A stretch of DNA of 34,742 bases from Bacteriovorax stolpii (GCA_945883845.1 CAMCYI010000031.1:1-34742); one strand, 5' to 3'; counted from the first letter of the stretch, positions 8,660 through 17,469 are shown. Made by a program: numbers and translations. Notes: generated by a model from the letters alone, not told the origin.

Positions 8660-8708
8660 GGCGTTTCCTCGAGTCAAAACTGAGGCGAAAAAAGTAACGT
8701 GGAAAAGG

Positions 8709-8727
8709 TTGTTTGTATAGCGAACAA
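8709..8727. promoter_or_regulatory. Dyad-symmetric candidate operator upstream of the ole operon
   Basis: TTGTTTG, five bases, then CGAACAA: arms of seven with one mismatch, centred about 59 bases upstream of the KAS II start. The size and spacing suit a dimeric repressor such as a TetR-family protein. No second copy was noticed in the window, so the role is inferred. Confidence 0.3.
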
Positions 8728-8749
8728 TTTAGATTGTGCCCCCGGATTT

Positions 8750-8782
8750 CGTCTTGCCCAAGACGGGACTTTCGGTGATATT
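8750..8782 (+). promoter_or_regulatory. Candidate histone-gene promoter overlapped by a perfect dyad
   Basis: TTGCCC (8754-8759), a 17-base spacer and GATATT (8777-8782) form a moderate sigma70-like promoter about 40 bases before the histone start. The -35 box lies inside a perfect 7-2-7 inverted repeat CGTCTTGCCCAAGACG (8750-8765), so a protein bound there would block RNA polymerase. Because the dyad sits between divergent genes it could also affect the ole operon. Confidence 0.4.
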
Positions 8783-8820
8783 TAGAGGGCTTTAATTAAA
8801 CACCGATGAAGGAGCCTTCC

Positions 8821-9219
8821 ATGGAAAGCCTGATTGTTATCTCTAAGGTTAAAAAATATATCAAAGAAAAAGCCGATATGAATACCTCTGCTGGTTTCTT
8901 CGATCCTCTTAACCAAGATATCGTCAAGGCCTGTCGTGATGCAATGGCCCACGCTCAAAAGCTTGGCCGTAAAACTGTCATGGGCAAAGACTTCAATCTT
9001 TACCTGGAGAAAAATGAAGTTGATGAAGCTTTAGTAGTTGCGTCAAAAGTAAAGAAACTGATCAAAGACGAAGCGACTCTTTCAACTTCTTCTCAGGCCA
9101 TCGACCAGCTCACTGTGCGCGTTCAAGTCGTTTGTAACAAAGCGATTGAAAATGCCAAGAATGATAAACGCAAAACTGTTATGGACCGCGATTTCACTGC
9201 TCCGACTTCTCTGACTTAA
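8821..9219 (+). CDS. Doublet bacterial histone-fold protein (DUF1931-like)
   Basis: Counted from ATG 8821 this is 132 aa made of two tandem histone folds. Residues about 3-59 and 69-125 repeat the same pattern: SKVKK plus a helix, a long middle helix, then RKTVMGKDF (50-58) and RKTVMDRDF (117-125), equivalent to the histone loop-2/alpha-3 RKT signature. The fused pair should fold as an intramolecular histone dimer that binds DNA or acts as a nucleoid protein. Bacterial histones are known in Bdellovibrio, and pseudodimeric ones in the DUF1931 family. The start at 8821 is preferred over ATG 8806 because AAGGAG (8809-8814) stands six bases before it. The gene is monocistronic, divergent from the ole operon, and followed by a hairpin. 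Confidence 0.88.
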   Translation: MESLIVISKVKKYIKEKADMNTSAGFFDPLNQDIVKACRDAMAHAQKLGRKTVMGKDFNLYLEKNEVDEALVVASKVKKLIKDEATLSTSSQAIDQLTVRVQVVCNKAIENAKNDKRKTVMDRDFTAPTSLT

Positions 9220-9220
9220 A

Positions 9221-9252
9221 ACAAAAAAGGCCCACGACTTTCATCGTGGGCC
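9221..9252. terminator. Intrinsic terminator between convergent genes
   Basis: A perfect 9-bp stem GGCCCACGA (9229-9237) and TCGTGGGCC (9244-9252) with a six-base loop. On the minus strand it is followed by a T-rich run (complement of 9221-9228), so it should terminate the lipoprotein gene. It may also stop the histone transcript, although the + side has no U tract. Confidence 0.8.
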
Positions 9253-9286
9253 ATCCAAAAAATATTCGATTCGTGATTGGCCAAGA

Positions 9287-9772
9287 TTATTTCAAATACT
9301 CAGTTTCACATTTTCCCCATGGGGAGCAGTTCTCAAACTTGACTTGAAACTCGTCTTCGATATCACCAACGTTAAAGGGAACAATCATCACACCGAACTC
9401 CCGTCGGTTCCAGACCCAGTTGATTTCTTTTTCTTCCATCGACTTTAAAACAACTGTATCAGCACTTGTGATTTTAGGACGCCTCTTCCAACGATACCAG
9501 GCAGACCACTGATAAGTGTCTTTGAGATTAATGACCAGGTCACTATCAGATCCGTTGACAATTCTGGCCTTCAAAGTAGCGTTTCCCAGATTCTCTTTTT
9601 CGCCTTCTGAGAAATAGATTTCAAGATTAGCGAGTCCTTTTTTCGAGTGATAGATGTCATATTCGCGATCTGTGGTTTTTAAAAATCCGTCGGGATTCAA
9701 GCGCCGGATCCGGGCGGCCGAACAGGAAACGATCAGGAAAAGGAGGATGAATAAGATCCGATTTAAGTTCAT
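9287..9772 (-). CDS. Small lipoprotein of unknown function
   Basis: A 161-aa protein whose N-terminus is a lipoprotein signal peptide: MNLNR, a hydrophobic stretch, then the lipobox IVSC with the acylated cysteine at residue 17. The mature part is rich in beta-prone sequence (NATLKARIVNGSDSDLVINL, then two Trp-rich segments) and could be an Ig-like or similar all-beta domain on the periplasmic face of a membrane. I do not recognise the family. It stands alone on the minus strand, divergent from the secreted protein gene at 9854, and ends at the 9221-9252 terminator. Confidence 0.7.
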   Translation of the reverse strand: MNLNRILFILLFLIVSCSAARIRRLNPDGFLKTTDREYDIYHSKKGLANLEIYFSEGEKENLGNATLKARIVNGSDSDLVINLKDTYQWSAWYRWKRRPKITSADTVVLKSMEEKEINWVWNRREFGVMIVPFNVGDIEDEFQVKFENCSPWGKCETEYLK

Positions 9773-9853
9773 GGTCTTATAAAATCCCGCAGTGACACTT
9801 CTGTAAAGTATTTTTCCCTAGGAAGGATCGGGGACATTACGTAAAATAGAATC

Positions 9854-10720
9854 ATGAAAATAATCTTTCCGTTACTTGCCATTTCCATAGGGGCACACGC
9901 CGATAATATTCGCCTGAACCTGCTTCCACCCGGGCAGCCATTGGACTGGAGCACTCCCCGCTCTCTTTTTATCAGTGCGCTGAAAAATCGATGGGAAGAT
10001 GGTGGTCGACCCTTCGGTCACGTTTACACAGAGATCAACTGCGGTGAGAAAAAAGTAGTGACGAGTACCCGCTGCAAGAATTTCAATCCGATCTCTGAAT
10101 TCGTCTCCGGAGGACGGGGACTTGGAATTCTTTATCACACTTATGAAGGTGAACTCGAAGAAGGCCCCGCTCTCCAAAAAGAACTGCAGGAGCAGAGGCA
10201 TGACCGAAAAATGCTCTCACTTGAATATAAGCTCAACGAAGACCAGTGTGCCCGCATGCTCACATATCTTGATGAATTTCGTGCACTCAACGCCGGCCGC
10301 TCCTATGGGCTTCCTCATCGGCCTCTTTTTGCGGAAGGTGGAACTGACGTTGCCTTCGCTGTGAGTTTTCTTGATGTCGCTGGAGTTTTGCAGGAAAAAG
10401 ATCGTGAAGAATGGTGGAACCAGGTGAACATTCCTCTCGCATACTCCGGGCCACCTTTGCAGGATGAAACAGCGAATTTCATCCGTGTACTCTTCGGAGC
10501 CACTGAGTGGGCCATGGAAAAAGAAAAACACAAGAAGCTACAGTTCTACGATACTCAGAAAATGTATGCATGGATTGGTAAAGAGATGCAGGCAGGACGA
10601 AGCGGTTGTGAAGATAAAAATGTCCGCGGAATCTGCCTGGACGCTAGTTACTTACCTGTGAAAAAAGGTTCCATTTGGCAGCAGTATACTGATCCTGCTT
10701 ACCAGAAGAAAAAACCTTAA
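9854..10720 (+). CDS. Secreted protein of unknown function
   Basis: A 288-aa protein with a short signal peptide (MKIIFPLLAISIGAHA, cleavage probably before D17). The mature domain contains GHVYTEINC near residue 55, several cysteines (C63, C74, C130 and two near the end) that could form disulphides, and a conserved-looking segment around LNAGRSYGLPHRPLFAEGGT. The GHVYTEI and NAGRSYGL segments vaguely recall papain-like NlpC/P60 or LPS-handling domains, but I cannot name a family. It is a single gene on the + strand, ending 12 bases before the convergent gamma-glutamyltransferase gene. Confidence 0.7.
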   Translation: MKIIFPLLAISIGAHADNIRLNLLPPGQPLDWSTPRSLFISALKNRWEDGGRPFGHVYTEINCGEKKVVTSTRCKNFNPISEFVSGGRGLGILYHTYEGELEEGPALQKELQEQRHDRKMLSLEYKLNEDQCARMLTYLDEFRALNAGRSYGLPHRPLFAEGGTDVAFAVSFLDVAGVLQEKDREEWWNQVNIPLAYSGPPLQDETANFIRVLFGATEWAMEKEKHKKLQFYDTQKMYAWIGKEMQAGRSGCEDKNVRGICLDASYLPVKKGSIWQQYTDPAYQKKKP

Positions 10721-10732
10721 CTCGTCATGAAG

Positions 10733-12439
10733 CTACTGACCTTGGGCGAGTCCCTCACCGCGGGGATCACTCACGCCAATCCAGGAATTATTTTCGCGTC
10801 TGATGGCCTGAATCGAACATCCGAGTCCTTCATGGATCACATGATGGCCCTTTGCCTCAAGTTCTTTTTCAACTTTAGGATCCAGGAAAGGAGACTCAAT
10901 TTTCAGTTGATCAGGCTGCCATTGCTGATGAACGCGTGTAGCGGCCACTGCTTCGTAAAGTGGCATCCCGAATTCGATGGAGTTCAGAATTGTTTGCGCG
11001 ACACATGTGATGATGCGGGTTCCGGACGGTGAACCAAGGGCCATGTAAGGGCCATCTTCATTCAGGATAATTGTTGGCGACATACTTGAGAGCGGACGCT
11101 TCTTTGGTTCAACGAGATTATTCTGGCCACCAACGGCGCCGAAAAGATTCTGAACGCCGACTTTCTGTGCGAAATCATCCATCTCATTATTAAGAATAAT
11201 TCCTGTTCCTTGTGCAATCACAGCAGAACCAAACCAACCGTTAATGGTCTGAGTGGAAGCCACAAGGTTTCCATCTTTATCACCAATCGTGAAGTGAGTC
11301 GTATCACTGGATTCATATGGCAAAGGAACTGGTCTCATATCACCGGCCGGGATCGCCGTAGGACGGTTGATGTTCTCAGAAAGTGTCTTCAGATATTTAT
11401 CATTCAGGAGAGATTTCACAGGAACTGCATGAAAATCCGGATCTCCGAGATATTGAGCGCGATCCAGGAACGCTCGTTGCATGGCCAGGGCCGTGAGGTG
11501 AACTGTCTCTGTGCTTTGCGGGCCTTTCGCCTTGAGGTTGTGAGGCTCAAGCATCTTAAGAATCTGGATCACATGTATGCCCCCTGAACTTGGAGGTGGC
11601 ATCGAGTAAATTTTAAGGCCATGAAACTCTCCAGTCACAGGAGATCTTTCTTTCATTTGATATTCGCGAAGGTCCTTATGAGAAAGTATTCCGCGTTTAG
11701 AAGCAACAGTCTTGACGATTTTAGAGGCCACTTCTCCCTCGTAAAATCCTTTCGCCCCTTCACGGGCGATAATTTTAAAAGTCTGGGCAAGAGTTGGCTG
11801 TATGATCAGGCTTCCGAGAAGTGGAACTTTTCCATCTGCAGTGAAGAAGATCACTTTTGCTTCAGGATCAAGCTTTAATAAATGTTCACGGTCGGTAATG
11901 GCCTCCTGAAGCTGATCATAGAGAGGAAATCCTTCACTCGCGAGTTTGATCGCAGGGGCGAGAGTTTCCGCCCACGGGAGTTTTCCGAACTTAGAGTGAA
12001 TCTCATAGAGTCCTCGCACAAGGCCCGGAGTCGCAACGGCCAGGGCACCTTCTTGTGAAAGTAATGGCTGCGTATCACCTTTGGATGTGAGGTACATATT
12101 CTTGGTCGCCATGACCGGAGCGATCTCTCTGAAGTCAAAAGAGTAAACTTTGTTTTCCGCACGGTTATAAAAAAGAAGGAATCCGCCGCCGCCGATACCA
12201 GTTGAGTGAGGTCTTTCAACAGAGATCGTGAAACTCGCTGCTACAAAAGCATCGATGATATTCCCACCTCGTGAAAACATTGAAAGGGCGGCACGCGTGG
12301 TAGCTCCTCCCTGAGTGGTGACCATATAGTCTTTTGCTTTCGCTTCATGTGCAATCCGGGGCCTCAAGGCCGTAGGTGCAACGATGCGAACCTGATGAGA
12401 ACAACTGAGTAAAGCGATCAACAAAGCAAGAACTTGCAT
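10733..12439 (-). CDS. ggt: Gamma-glutamyltransferase (glutathione hydrolase), lipoprotein
   Basis: A 568-aa Ntn-hydrolase precursor that cleaves gamma-glutamyl bonds of glutathione in the periplasm. The predicted nucleophile and self-cleavage site is T380 in SDTTHFT; upstream are the substrate arginine in FDFREIAP (about 104) and the GIGGGGF segment, and downstream the lid NNEMDDFA (417-423), PLSSMSP (449-455) and GSPSGTRI. The whole length matches the family, with both subunits encoded. The signal is of lipoprotein type with C13 in the lipobox LLSC, so the enzyme is probably membrane-anchored rather than soluble as in E. coli. AGGAG precedes the ATG. Confidence 0.93.
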   Translation of the reverse strand: MQVLALLIALLSCSHQVRIVAPTALRPRIAHEAKAKDYMVTTQGGATTRAALSMFSRGGNIIDAFVAASFTISVERPHSTGIGGGGFLLFYNRAENKVYSFDFREIAPVMATKNMYLTSKGDTQPLLSQEGALAVATPGLVRGLYEIHSKFGKLPWAETLAPAIKLASEGFPLYDQLQEAITDREHLLKLDPEAKVIFFTADGKVPLLGSLIIQPTLAQTFKIIAREGAKGFYEGEVASKIVKTVASKRGILSHKDLREYQMKERSPVTGEFHGLKIYSMPPPSSGGIHVIQILKMLEPHNLKAKGPQSTETVHLTALAMQRAFLDRAQYLGDPDFHAVPVKSLLNDKYLKTLSENINRPTAIPAGDMRPVPLPYESSDTTHFTIGDKDGNLVASTQTINGWFGSAVIAQGTGIILNNEMDDFAQKVGVQNLFGAVGGQNNLVEPKKRPLSSMSPTIILNEDGPYMALGSPSGTRIITCVAQTILNSIEFGMPLYEAVAATRVHQQWQPDQLKIESPFLDPKVEKELEAKGHHVIHEGLGCSIQAIRRENNSWIGVSDPRGEGLAQGQ

Positions 12440-12489
12440 TTACGACTCCTGACTATTCATGGATACTTTTTGAGTCTAGGAGAAAAGCG

Positions 12490-12843
12490 ATGGTTCTAAA
12501 AGATAAAAAATGTATTCCGTGCTCAACCTATGTGCCGCCATTATCCATGGAAGAGAAAGAGAAAAATCTTAAGGAACTTTCGGGTGACTGGGCCCTGACA
12601 CAAGAGTCATCACGACTGTTAAAAAAGTTTAAATTCAAAAATTTCAAGCGCGCACTTGAGTTTGCAAACGAAGTTGGACGAATCGCCGAAGAAGAGAAAC
12701 ACCATCCGGAAATTCATCTCGGGTGGGGCCACTGCGATATCGAAATCTGGACTCATACAAATAACAATCTCGTTGAAAATGACTTCATTCTGGCCGCCAA
12801 GATCGATGAATCTTTCAAGCGTCTTTTTCCAGCTGTAGTTTGA
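12490..12843 (+). CDS. phhB: Pterin-4a-carbinolamine dehydratase
   Basis: A 117-aa protein with the diagnostic motif EEKHHP (68-73) followed by W at 87 in IEIWTH and the final DFILAAKID strand/helix. The enzyme dehydrates 4a-hydroxytetrahydropterin, recycling the cofactor of aromatic amino acid hydroxylases. The N-terminal KKCIPC segment is common in this family. AGGAG (12478-12482) stands seven bases before the ATG. No phenylalanine hydroxylase gene is visible here. The 3' end overlaps the convergent protease gene by 29 bases. Confidence 0.9.
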   Translation: MVLKDKKCIPCSTYVPPLSMEEKEKNLKELSGDWALTQESSRLLKKFKFKNFKRALEFANEVGRIAEEEKHHPEIHLGWGHCDIEIWTHTNNNLVENDFILAAKIDESFKRLFPAVV

Positions 12844-13312
12844 GTTCCTTCAGGAACCTTCTCTGCTTTATCGTTTTACCAGCAAGATAAGACTGGCTGG
12901 GATCCACATAAAATTGCTTTAAGGCCGCTCGCCCGATCAGCATTCGATACTTCATGCTTGCTCTGTTCGTGAGAGTTAGCTCAACTTTCTTTTTTACACC
13001 AGCAATGTGAAGAGAGGTCCGGATCACATAGCGCTCCTCTTTGTGCCCACCGGAATCTGTCACAATTCTGCGGTCAACCATAATGGCACGACAGGAGATA
13101 ACGAGACTTGAATTGTTTTGCAGGGGGTGGATCTTGAACAGAACGTAAGTCTTGCCCCCTTCTTCCTCGAGAAAAATATCAAAGGCGTGAAGACTCGAGG
13201 TCTTTGCCCCTGAATCGATCTTGGCCTTAATCGCTATCAATCCCAGTACTGGTAATGAGACCCACTCACGCCAACCTATGATCGAGCTGCTCGATTTTAC
13301 TTCTGTATCCAT
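12815..13312 (-). CDS. Retropepsin-like aspartic protease (RimB/Zn_protease family)
   Basis: A 165-aa protein with IIGWREWVSLPVLG followed by AKIDSGAKTSSLHA; the active-site triad D33-S34-G35 is in the strand-turn typical of the family formerly called ATP-dependent Zn protease (DUF785). Members often pair with RimK-like ATP-grasp ligases and are thought to process peptides or glutamate tails, but no rimK is visible here. It is cytoplasmic, with no signal peptide. It is transcribed alone and its last 29 bases overlap the convergent phhB gene. Confidence 0.85.
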   Translation of the reverse strand: MDTEVKSSSSIIGWREWVSLPVLGLIAIKAKIDSGAKTSSLHAFDIFLEEEGGKTYVLFKIHPLQNNSSLVISCRAIMVDRRIVTDSGGHKEERYVIRTSLHIAGVKKKVELTLTNRASMKYRMLIGRAALKQFYVDPSQSYLAGKTIKQRRFLKELKLQLEKDA

Positions 13313-13377
13313 AGGACCAGTTTAATAAATATTCCGGAGAATTTTAAGTAAAGGATGATTTTTCCTGTTAAGAATTG

Positions 13378-13405
13378 TTGCATTGAACGCGGTGAGTGTT
13401 AAACT
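13378..13405 (+). promoter_or_regulatory. Weak candidate promoter of the lytic transglycosylase gene
   Basis: TTGCAT and TAAACT separated by 16 bases, about 50 bases upstream of the ATG at 13456. The match to sigma70 is weak at both boxes, so this is only the best candidate in the gap. Confidence 0.25.
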
Positions 13406-13455
13406 GAATGAAAACGACAGGATGTCAAAAACCTTAAGATCAAAGAGGTTCTTTC

Positions 13456-15168
13456 ATGAAGAATTTTCGGTTGTACTCCGCTCTCACTATGTCTTCCCTT
13501 CTCCTTTACAGCTGTTCGCTTAAGCGTGCTCCTCTCATGGATAACAAACAAGCTGTTTCAACTGAAGTCAAAGCAGTAAAGCCTACTGATACGGTCAGCC
13601 TTGCTGAGGATGAGATTTTTGAGAAAGCTCCGACTCCAGGTGAATACACTCACGAAATCGCTGAAGCTGACGCCGATGATCTTTCGATCAAGCAGGCCGT
13701 TGGCGTGTCAGAAATCGATGATGATCTTAACCCTGCCAAGGAAAATGGTGTTCCATACGCACCAAAATTCCTGAAGTCGAGAAACACGAAACGTGTTCAG
13801 TTCTGGGTGGATTATTTTACAGTAAAACAAAGAGATCGCTTCCAGAGGTTCATCAATAACGGCGAAGAGTACCGTCACCACATTGAAGACATTTTTGTGA
13901 AACAAGGTCTTCCGAAAGAACTCTATTTCGTAGGTCTCATAGAATCAGGTTACTACCTGGGTGCGCGCTCTCATGCAGCGGCCGTGGGTCCATGGCAGTT
14001 CATCAAAGGTACAGGAAAGCGTTACGGTCTTCGTATGAGCAATGAGCTCGATGAAAGACAGGATTTATTCAAAGCGACTCGCGCTGCTGCAGCTTACTTC
14101 CGCGACCTTCATAATATTTTTTCAAGTTGGGAACTCTCGCTGGCCGCTTACAATGCGGGCGAATATGGAATGATCAGAAGAATCCTGAAATACGGAACAC
14201 GTGACTTCTATCAGCTTTCTCGCAACAAACAACTTCCTTCTGAAACTATTAACTATGTTCCAAAGGTTCTTGCGGCGATGCATATCGTGAACAACGCAGA
14301 AAAGTATGGATTCATTCTTCCAAAGAAACAGAACCGTTTCTTCGACATGACAGAATTGCGTCCGGTGAAGAAGAACGTTCACCTTCGTTCGATTGCCCGC
14401 AAACTCGGAGTTGAAGAAAGTCTCATCAAGAAGCTCAATCCAGAACTCAGAAGAGCAATGACTCCAAGACAACTCGCAGGAACTTACTTTCTGCGTATTC
14501 CTAAAGGTAACTACGATTCAAAAATCATTGATGACGTGACTGCTGAAACAAGAGTGCGCACGGCCTTCATTTCCCGTCCCGAGACTAGAAAAGAACTTAA
14601 CCGCCGCATCGCTGCCAGTGCCGGAGAGCCCATCAATAATGGTCCTCGTTTTCATCGTGTGAAAAAAGGCGATACACTTTTCAGCGTGGCCCGCAAGTAT
14701 AAGACTTCTCCCCTGACGATTGCCCGTGCGAATAACTTCAAAAGCGGCCGTCATCCTCTGAGACTTGGAAGCCGAATCAATCTCATGGAAGGCAAAAACA
14801 ATCCTGTTGTTGCAATGGAAGAGCAGAAAGTCTCTGTCAAGCTCGCGTCTCCGAAAGTCCGCATTTCTAAAGGCCCACTTGTTTATAAAGTAACTCGTGG
14901 AGATAACCTGAAAGAACTCGCTAAGCTTTTCAATCTTAATGTGAGAGAGATCAAGACGGCGAACAAGATGAAACGTGAAACGATCCGTGTCGGTCAGAGA
15001 ATTGTTCTTCCGGATACAAGAAGAGGAGTCTACACCGTGAAACACGGCGATCACCTTTATAAAGTAGCTCGTGAACTGAATCGTCCGGTAGAAGCACTCG
15101 TGAAACTCAATTCACTCAAACGCAAGATGATCTACCCGGGCCAGAAAATTATTGTGAATATGGATTAA
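13456..15168 (+). CDS. mltD: MltD-like membrane-bound lytic transglycosylase with LysM repeats
   Basis: A 570-aa lipoprotein: lipobox LLYSC with C20, an acidic linker to about 100, then an SLT domain with catalytic E163 in LIESGYY, the GPWQFI motif (178-183) and AAYNAGEYG (230-238). The C-terminus carries three LysM peptidoglycan-binding modules (about 398-443, 476-519, 525-568), and a LysM-like segment with RSIARKLGVEESLIKKLNPE lies near 307-350. It cleaves murein glycan strands to 1,6-anhydro products, for wall remodelling or division. In a predatory bacterium such an enzyme could also act on prey murein, but nothing here shows this. The last 20 bases overlap the convergent gene. Confidence 0.92.
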   Translation: MKNFRLYSALTMSSLLLYSCSLKRAPLMDNKQAVSTEVKAVKPTDTVSLAEDEIFEKAPTPGEYTHEIAEADADDLSIKQAVGVSEIDDDLNPAKENGVPYAPKFLKSRNTKRVQFWVDYFTVKQRDRFQRFINNGEEYRHHIEDIFVKQGLPKELYFVGLIESGYYLGARSHAAAVGPWQFIKGTGKRYGLRMSNELDERQDLFKATRAAAAYFRDLHNIFSSWELSLAAYNAGEYGMIRRILKYGTRDFYQLSRNKQLPSETINYVPKVLAAMHIVNNAEKYGFILPKKQNRFFDMTELRPVKKNVHLRSIARKLGVEESLIKKLNPELRRAMTPRQLAGTYFLRIPKGNYDSKIIDDVTAETRVRTAFISRPETRKELNRRIAASAGEPINNGPRFHRVKKGDTLFSVARKYKTSPLTIARANNFKSGRHPLRLGSRINLMEGKNNPVVAMEEQKVSVKLASPKVRISKGPLVYKVTRGDNLKELAKLFNLNVREIKTANKMKRETIRVGQRIVLPDTRRGVYTVKHGDHLYKVARELNRPVEALVKLNSLKRKMIYPGQKIIVNMD

Positions 15169-16201
15169 ATCTAGGCGAATCAATTTGAAAACTTGCCCCT
15201 AAGGGCAAATGATCCGAGAGGGCCGAGGTGAAAATCTCGGCCTTCATCATTTTAAGGCCTGATCGATAAAAGATATAATCCAGTCTGCGATCTGGTTTCC
15301 ATGATGGGAAAGTAAAATATAGAGATTCTTCTTTCGCATAAATGTCATCCGGAATCACTTCGGAGAGCCCTGACTTCTTCATCAGCTCCGCACTCGGATC
15401 ATCCTCATACTCATCAGCGTTGTAGAATTTAGACTTCTTCGTGGCAATCATAGGAACCATATTGAAGTCACCAGTGATGAAATCGATGCTCTGACCTTTC
15501 ACCATCTCAAGTAAGGATTGAATCTGCGTCTTACGATCCGCCTTATCAAATGCCTCAAGATGCAGGTTGATGATCTTAAACTTCTTATCTCCATACTCAA
15601 TTTCAACCTTCTGGAAATATCGGTGCAGATAGAAAAGGTTGTACCACCATGGATTCGACATAGGTTTTTTAAGCAGGGTAACTTCCTGAGATAGAATCGG
15701 ATAACGCGAAAGAATCGCTCCTCCGGAATTCATGGAGCCAAAATTATTTTTCAGAGGCATGTAGGGAAATGGAATGTAGTTAGCGACCCATGACGGTGCG
15801 AGTGCGACATAAGGATAGCCGGTTCTGCGGGCAAGATCCGTTGCCTGGTTAAGATAATGTGATCGGTGCGAGGAGAAATCCACTTCCTGCAGGCAAATGA
15901 CATCCGGAGAGCGTTCACGAATCTCCAGGGCCAGCTGAGACATGCGGTCTTCAAAATAATTTTTCTCACGGTAGGAATAGCCCGGACCTTCAGAGCCTTC
16001 GCCATAAAGAAATCCTAAGTTCCAGGTCATGATTTTGATCACCGATGGTCTCTCCTCGAGATCCACCATGTGATCAGGCTCAATCGCCACGATTTCGCCG
16101 CCACTTTTTTTCTCATCAAGGCTCCAGGGATAGGAAGTCCATGCAATGAGGGCCACCACAGATAAAATCGCGAACCCGAGAATGGCGAGTAACACTTTCA
16201 T
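15149..16201 (-). CDS. Membrane-anchored endonuclease/exonuclease/phosphatase-family protein
   Basis: A 350-aa protein with an N-terminal hydrophobic anchor (residues about 3-23) and an EEP catalytic domain: MTWNLGFL, ICLQEVDF with the metal-binding Glu, GDFNMVP, LDYIFYR and the terminal SDHLP. Members hydrolyse phosphodiesters in nucleic acids, sphingolipids or phosphoinositides; the uncleaved anchor and periplasmic orientation favour an extracytoplasmic substrate. It is the third gene of an operon, and its ATG overlaps the dihydroorotase stop by four bases. The substrate cannot be inferred from sequence. Confidence 0.85.
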   Translation of the reverse strand: MKVLLAILGFAILSVVALIAWTSYPWSLDEKKSGGEIVAIEPDHMVDLEERPSVIKIMTWNLGFLYGEGSEGPGYSYREKNYFEDRMSQLALEIRERSPDVICLQEVDFSSHRSHYLNQATDLARRTGYPYVALAPSWVANYIPFPYMPLKNNFGSMNSGGAILSRYPILSQEVTLLKKPMSNPWWYNLFYLHRYFQKVEIEYGDKKFKIINLHLEAFDKADRKTQIQSLLEMVKGQSIDFITGDFNMVPMIATKKSKFYNADEYEDDPSAELMKKSGLSEVIPDDIYAKEESLYFTFPSWKPDRRLDYIFYRSGLKMMKAEIFTSALSDHLPLGASFQIDSPRFNPYSQ

Positions 16202-17469
16202 GCCTTTTGCCCGCCGATAAAGACACTTTCCACAGAGCCAGGAAATGTGACGCCTTCAAAAGGACTGTGGCCGACTTTGGTTTTAAGATTTTGTTTTGAA
16301 ATAAGGAGAGGTTTCTTCATGTTAAGCACGGTAAAACTCGCGCGATATCCCGGAAGAATATGGCCCAGACCAGCGCCATATTTCTCGTAGGCCGGAAGAT
16401 ATTTTTTCCATGACGGCAGGAACTCATTAAAAAAATCCCCCGGTCTTTCCGCTGTGACTTTCGCGATTAATTCCGGAGAAATTTTCTTCTCAAGAATCAG
16501 CCACGTCACAAATGGTCCAAAAGTATCAAGTCCGGTGAGGCCGGAGATTCCTTTCTCTTTTTCTTCCATCGTATGAGGCGCATGATCAGTGGCGAGAAAA
16601 TCAATCTCTCCCTCCAGCAGCGCCTTGAGCATTTCATCTTTGTCTTTATTTCCGCGAATCGGCGGATTCATCTGGAAAAGCTTGTGCTCTTTATCCTTGA
16701 GTTCATCAATACTGTAATAAAGGTGCTGAGGAGTGACCTCGATGAAAATTTTCTGACCTTTTTTCCGTGCCGCACGGATCAGGTTTAAACCTTCGCCTGA
16801 ACTATAGTGACAAAGTTTTCCATGAAGACCGTATTTTTCAATCAGCATCAGGGCATCGGCCGTGGCCACGACTTCAGCTTTGACGGGTCTTCTTTCTTCG
16901 TGAGTTTTTTCAGCTTTATGACTCTCCAGTATTTCCGGATCTTCACAGTGAAAACTCACCCACTGATTTTTATAACGTGCGAGGGCCTGGTCCAGTGTCG
17001 GGAGATCCTTGAAAAAAAGTTCCCCAATTGATGGGCCCATATAAACTTTGTACGGAACTTTGAAACTTAAAGGTTGAGTGCCCGGGCCAATACCTGCATA
17101 GGTCCAGATATCACCATTTACTTTTTCTGTGAGTTTAAGCTTGGCGAGATATGACTGATCATCAACAGGAGGAATGGGATTATTCGGCATGTCTCCGGCG
17201 TGAGTGACTCCACCGTTGATCATGGCCTCGTGAGCGGAACAGAAATCTTCTTTATAACAATTTTTTTGTGAAACATCTTCGCGGGCGTGAATGTGAATAT
17301 CGCCCATGCCGGCAAACAGCAGGCATTCATCCTCGTAGTAAAAACTTAAATCAGAGCGCGAAACTCCGAGCTGGCCCACGTCTGTGATAAGTCCTGTGTT
17401 CTCATCAAAGCGAATTTGCTGACGAACAATTCCTGAACCGGAAACACATCTGGCCTCGATGACCTTCAA
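16198..17469 (-). CDS. pyrC: Dihydroorotase-family amidohydrolase
   Basis: A 423-aa amidohydrolase of the multifunctional-complex type. Metal ligands and substrate residues are in GDIHIHARED (H59, H61, R63), GDMPNN (92-97), KVYMGPS with the candidate carboxylated lysine K141, FHCED (H174), CHYSS (H221) and TDHAPH (D295). The reaction is ring closure of carbamoyl-aspartate in pyrimidine synthesis. The usual FREPG after the metal histidines is replaced by AREDV, so hydantoinase or allantoinase activity on another cyclic amide is possible. It sits between an SDR and an EEP protein with 4-base overlaps on both sides, which is not a pyrimidine operon. Confidence 0.82.
   Translation of the reverse strand: MKVIEARCVSGSGIVRQQIRFDENTGLITDVGQLGVSRSDLSFYYEDECLLFAGMGDIHIHAREDVSQKNCYKEDFCSAHEAMINGGVTHAGDMPNNPIPPVDDQSYLAKLKLTEKVNGDIWTYAGIGPGTQPLSFKVPYKVYMGPSIGELFFKDLPTLDQALARYKNQWVSFHCEDPEILESHKAEKTHEERRPVKAEVVATADALMLIEKYGLHGKLCHYSSGEGLNLIRAARKKGQKIFIEVTPQHLYYSIDELKDKEHKLFQMNPPIRGNKDKDEMLKALLEGEIDFLATDHAPHTMEEKEKGISGLTGLDTFGPFVTWLILEKKISPELIAKVTAERPGDFFNEFLPSWKKYLPAYEKYGAGLGHILPGYRASFTVLNMKKPLLISKQNLKTKVGHSPFEGVTFPGSVESVFIGGQKA

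Noticed and set aside
8806..8820. Earlier ATG for the histone gene
   Set aside because: The codons it would add contain the AAGGAG ribosome-binding site of the ATG at 8821, and the added residues are not part of the histone fold.
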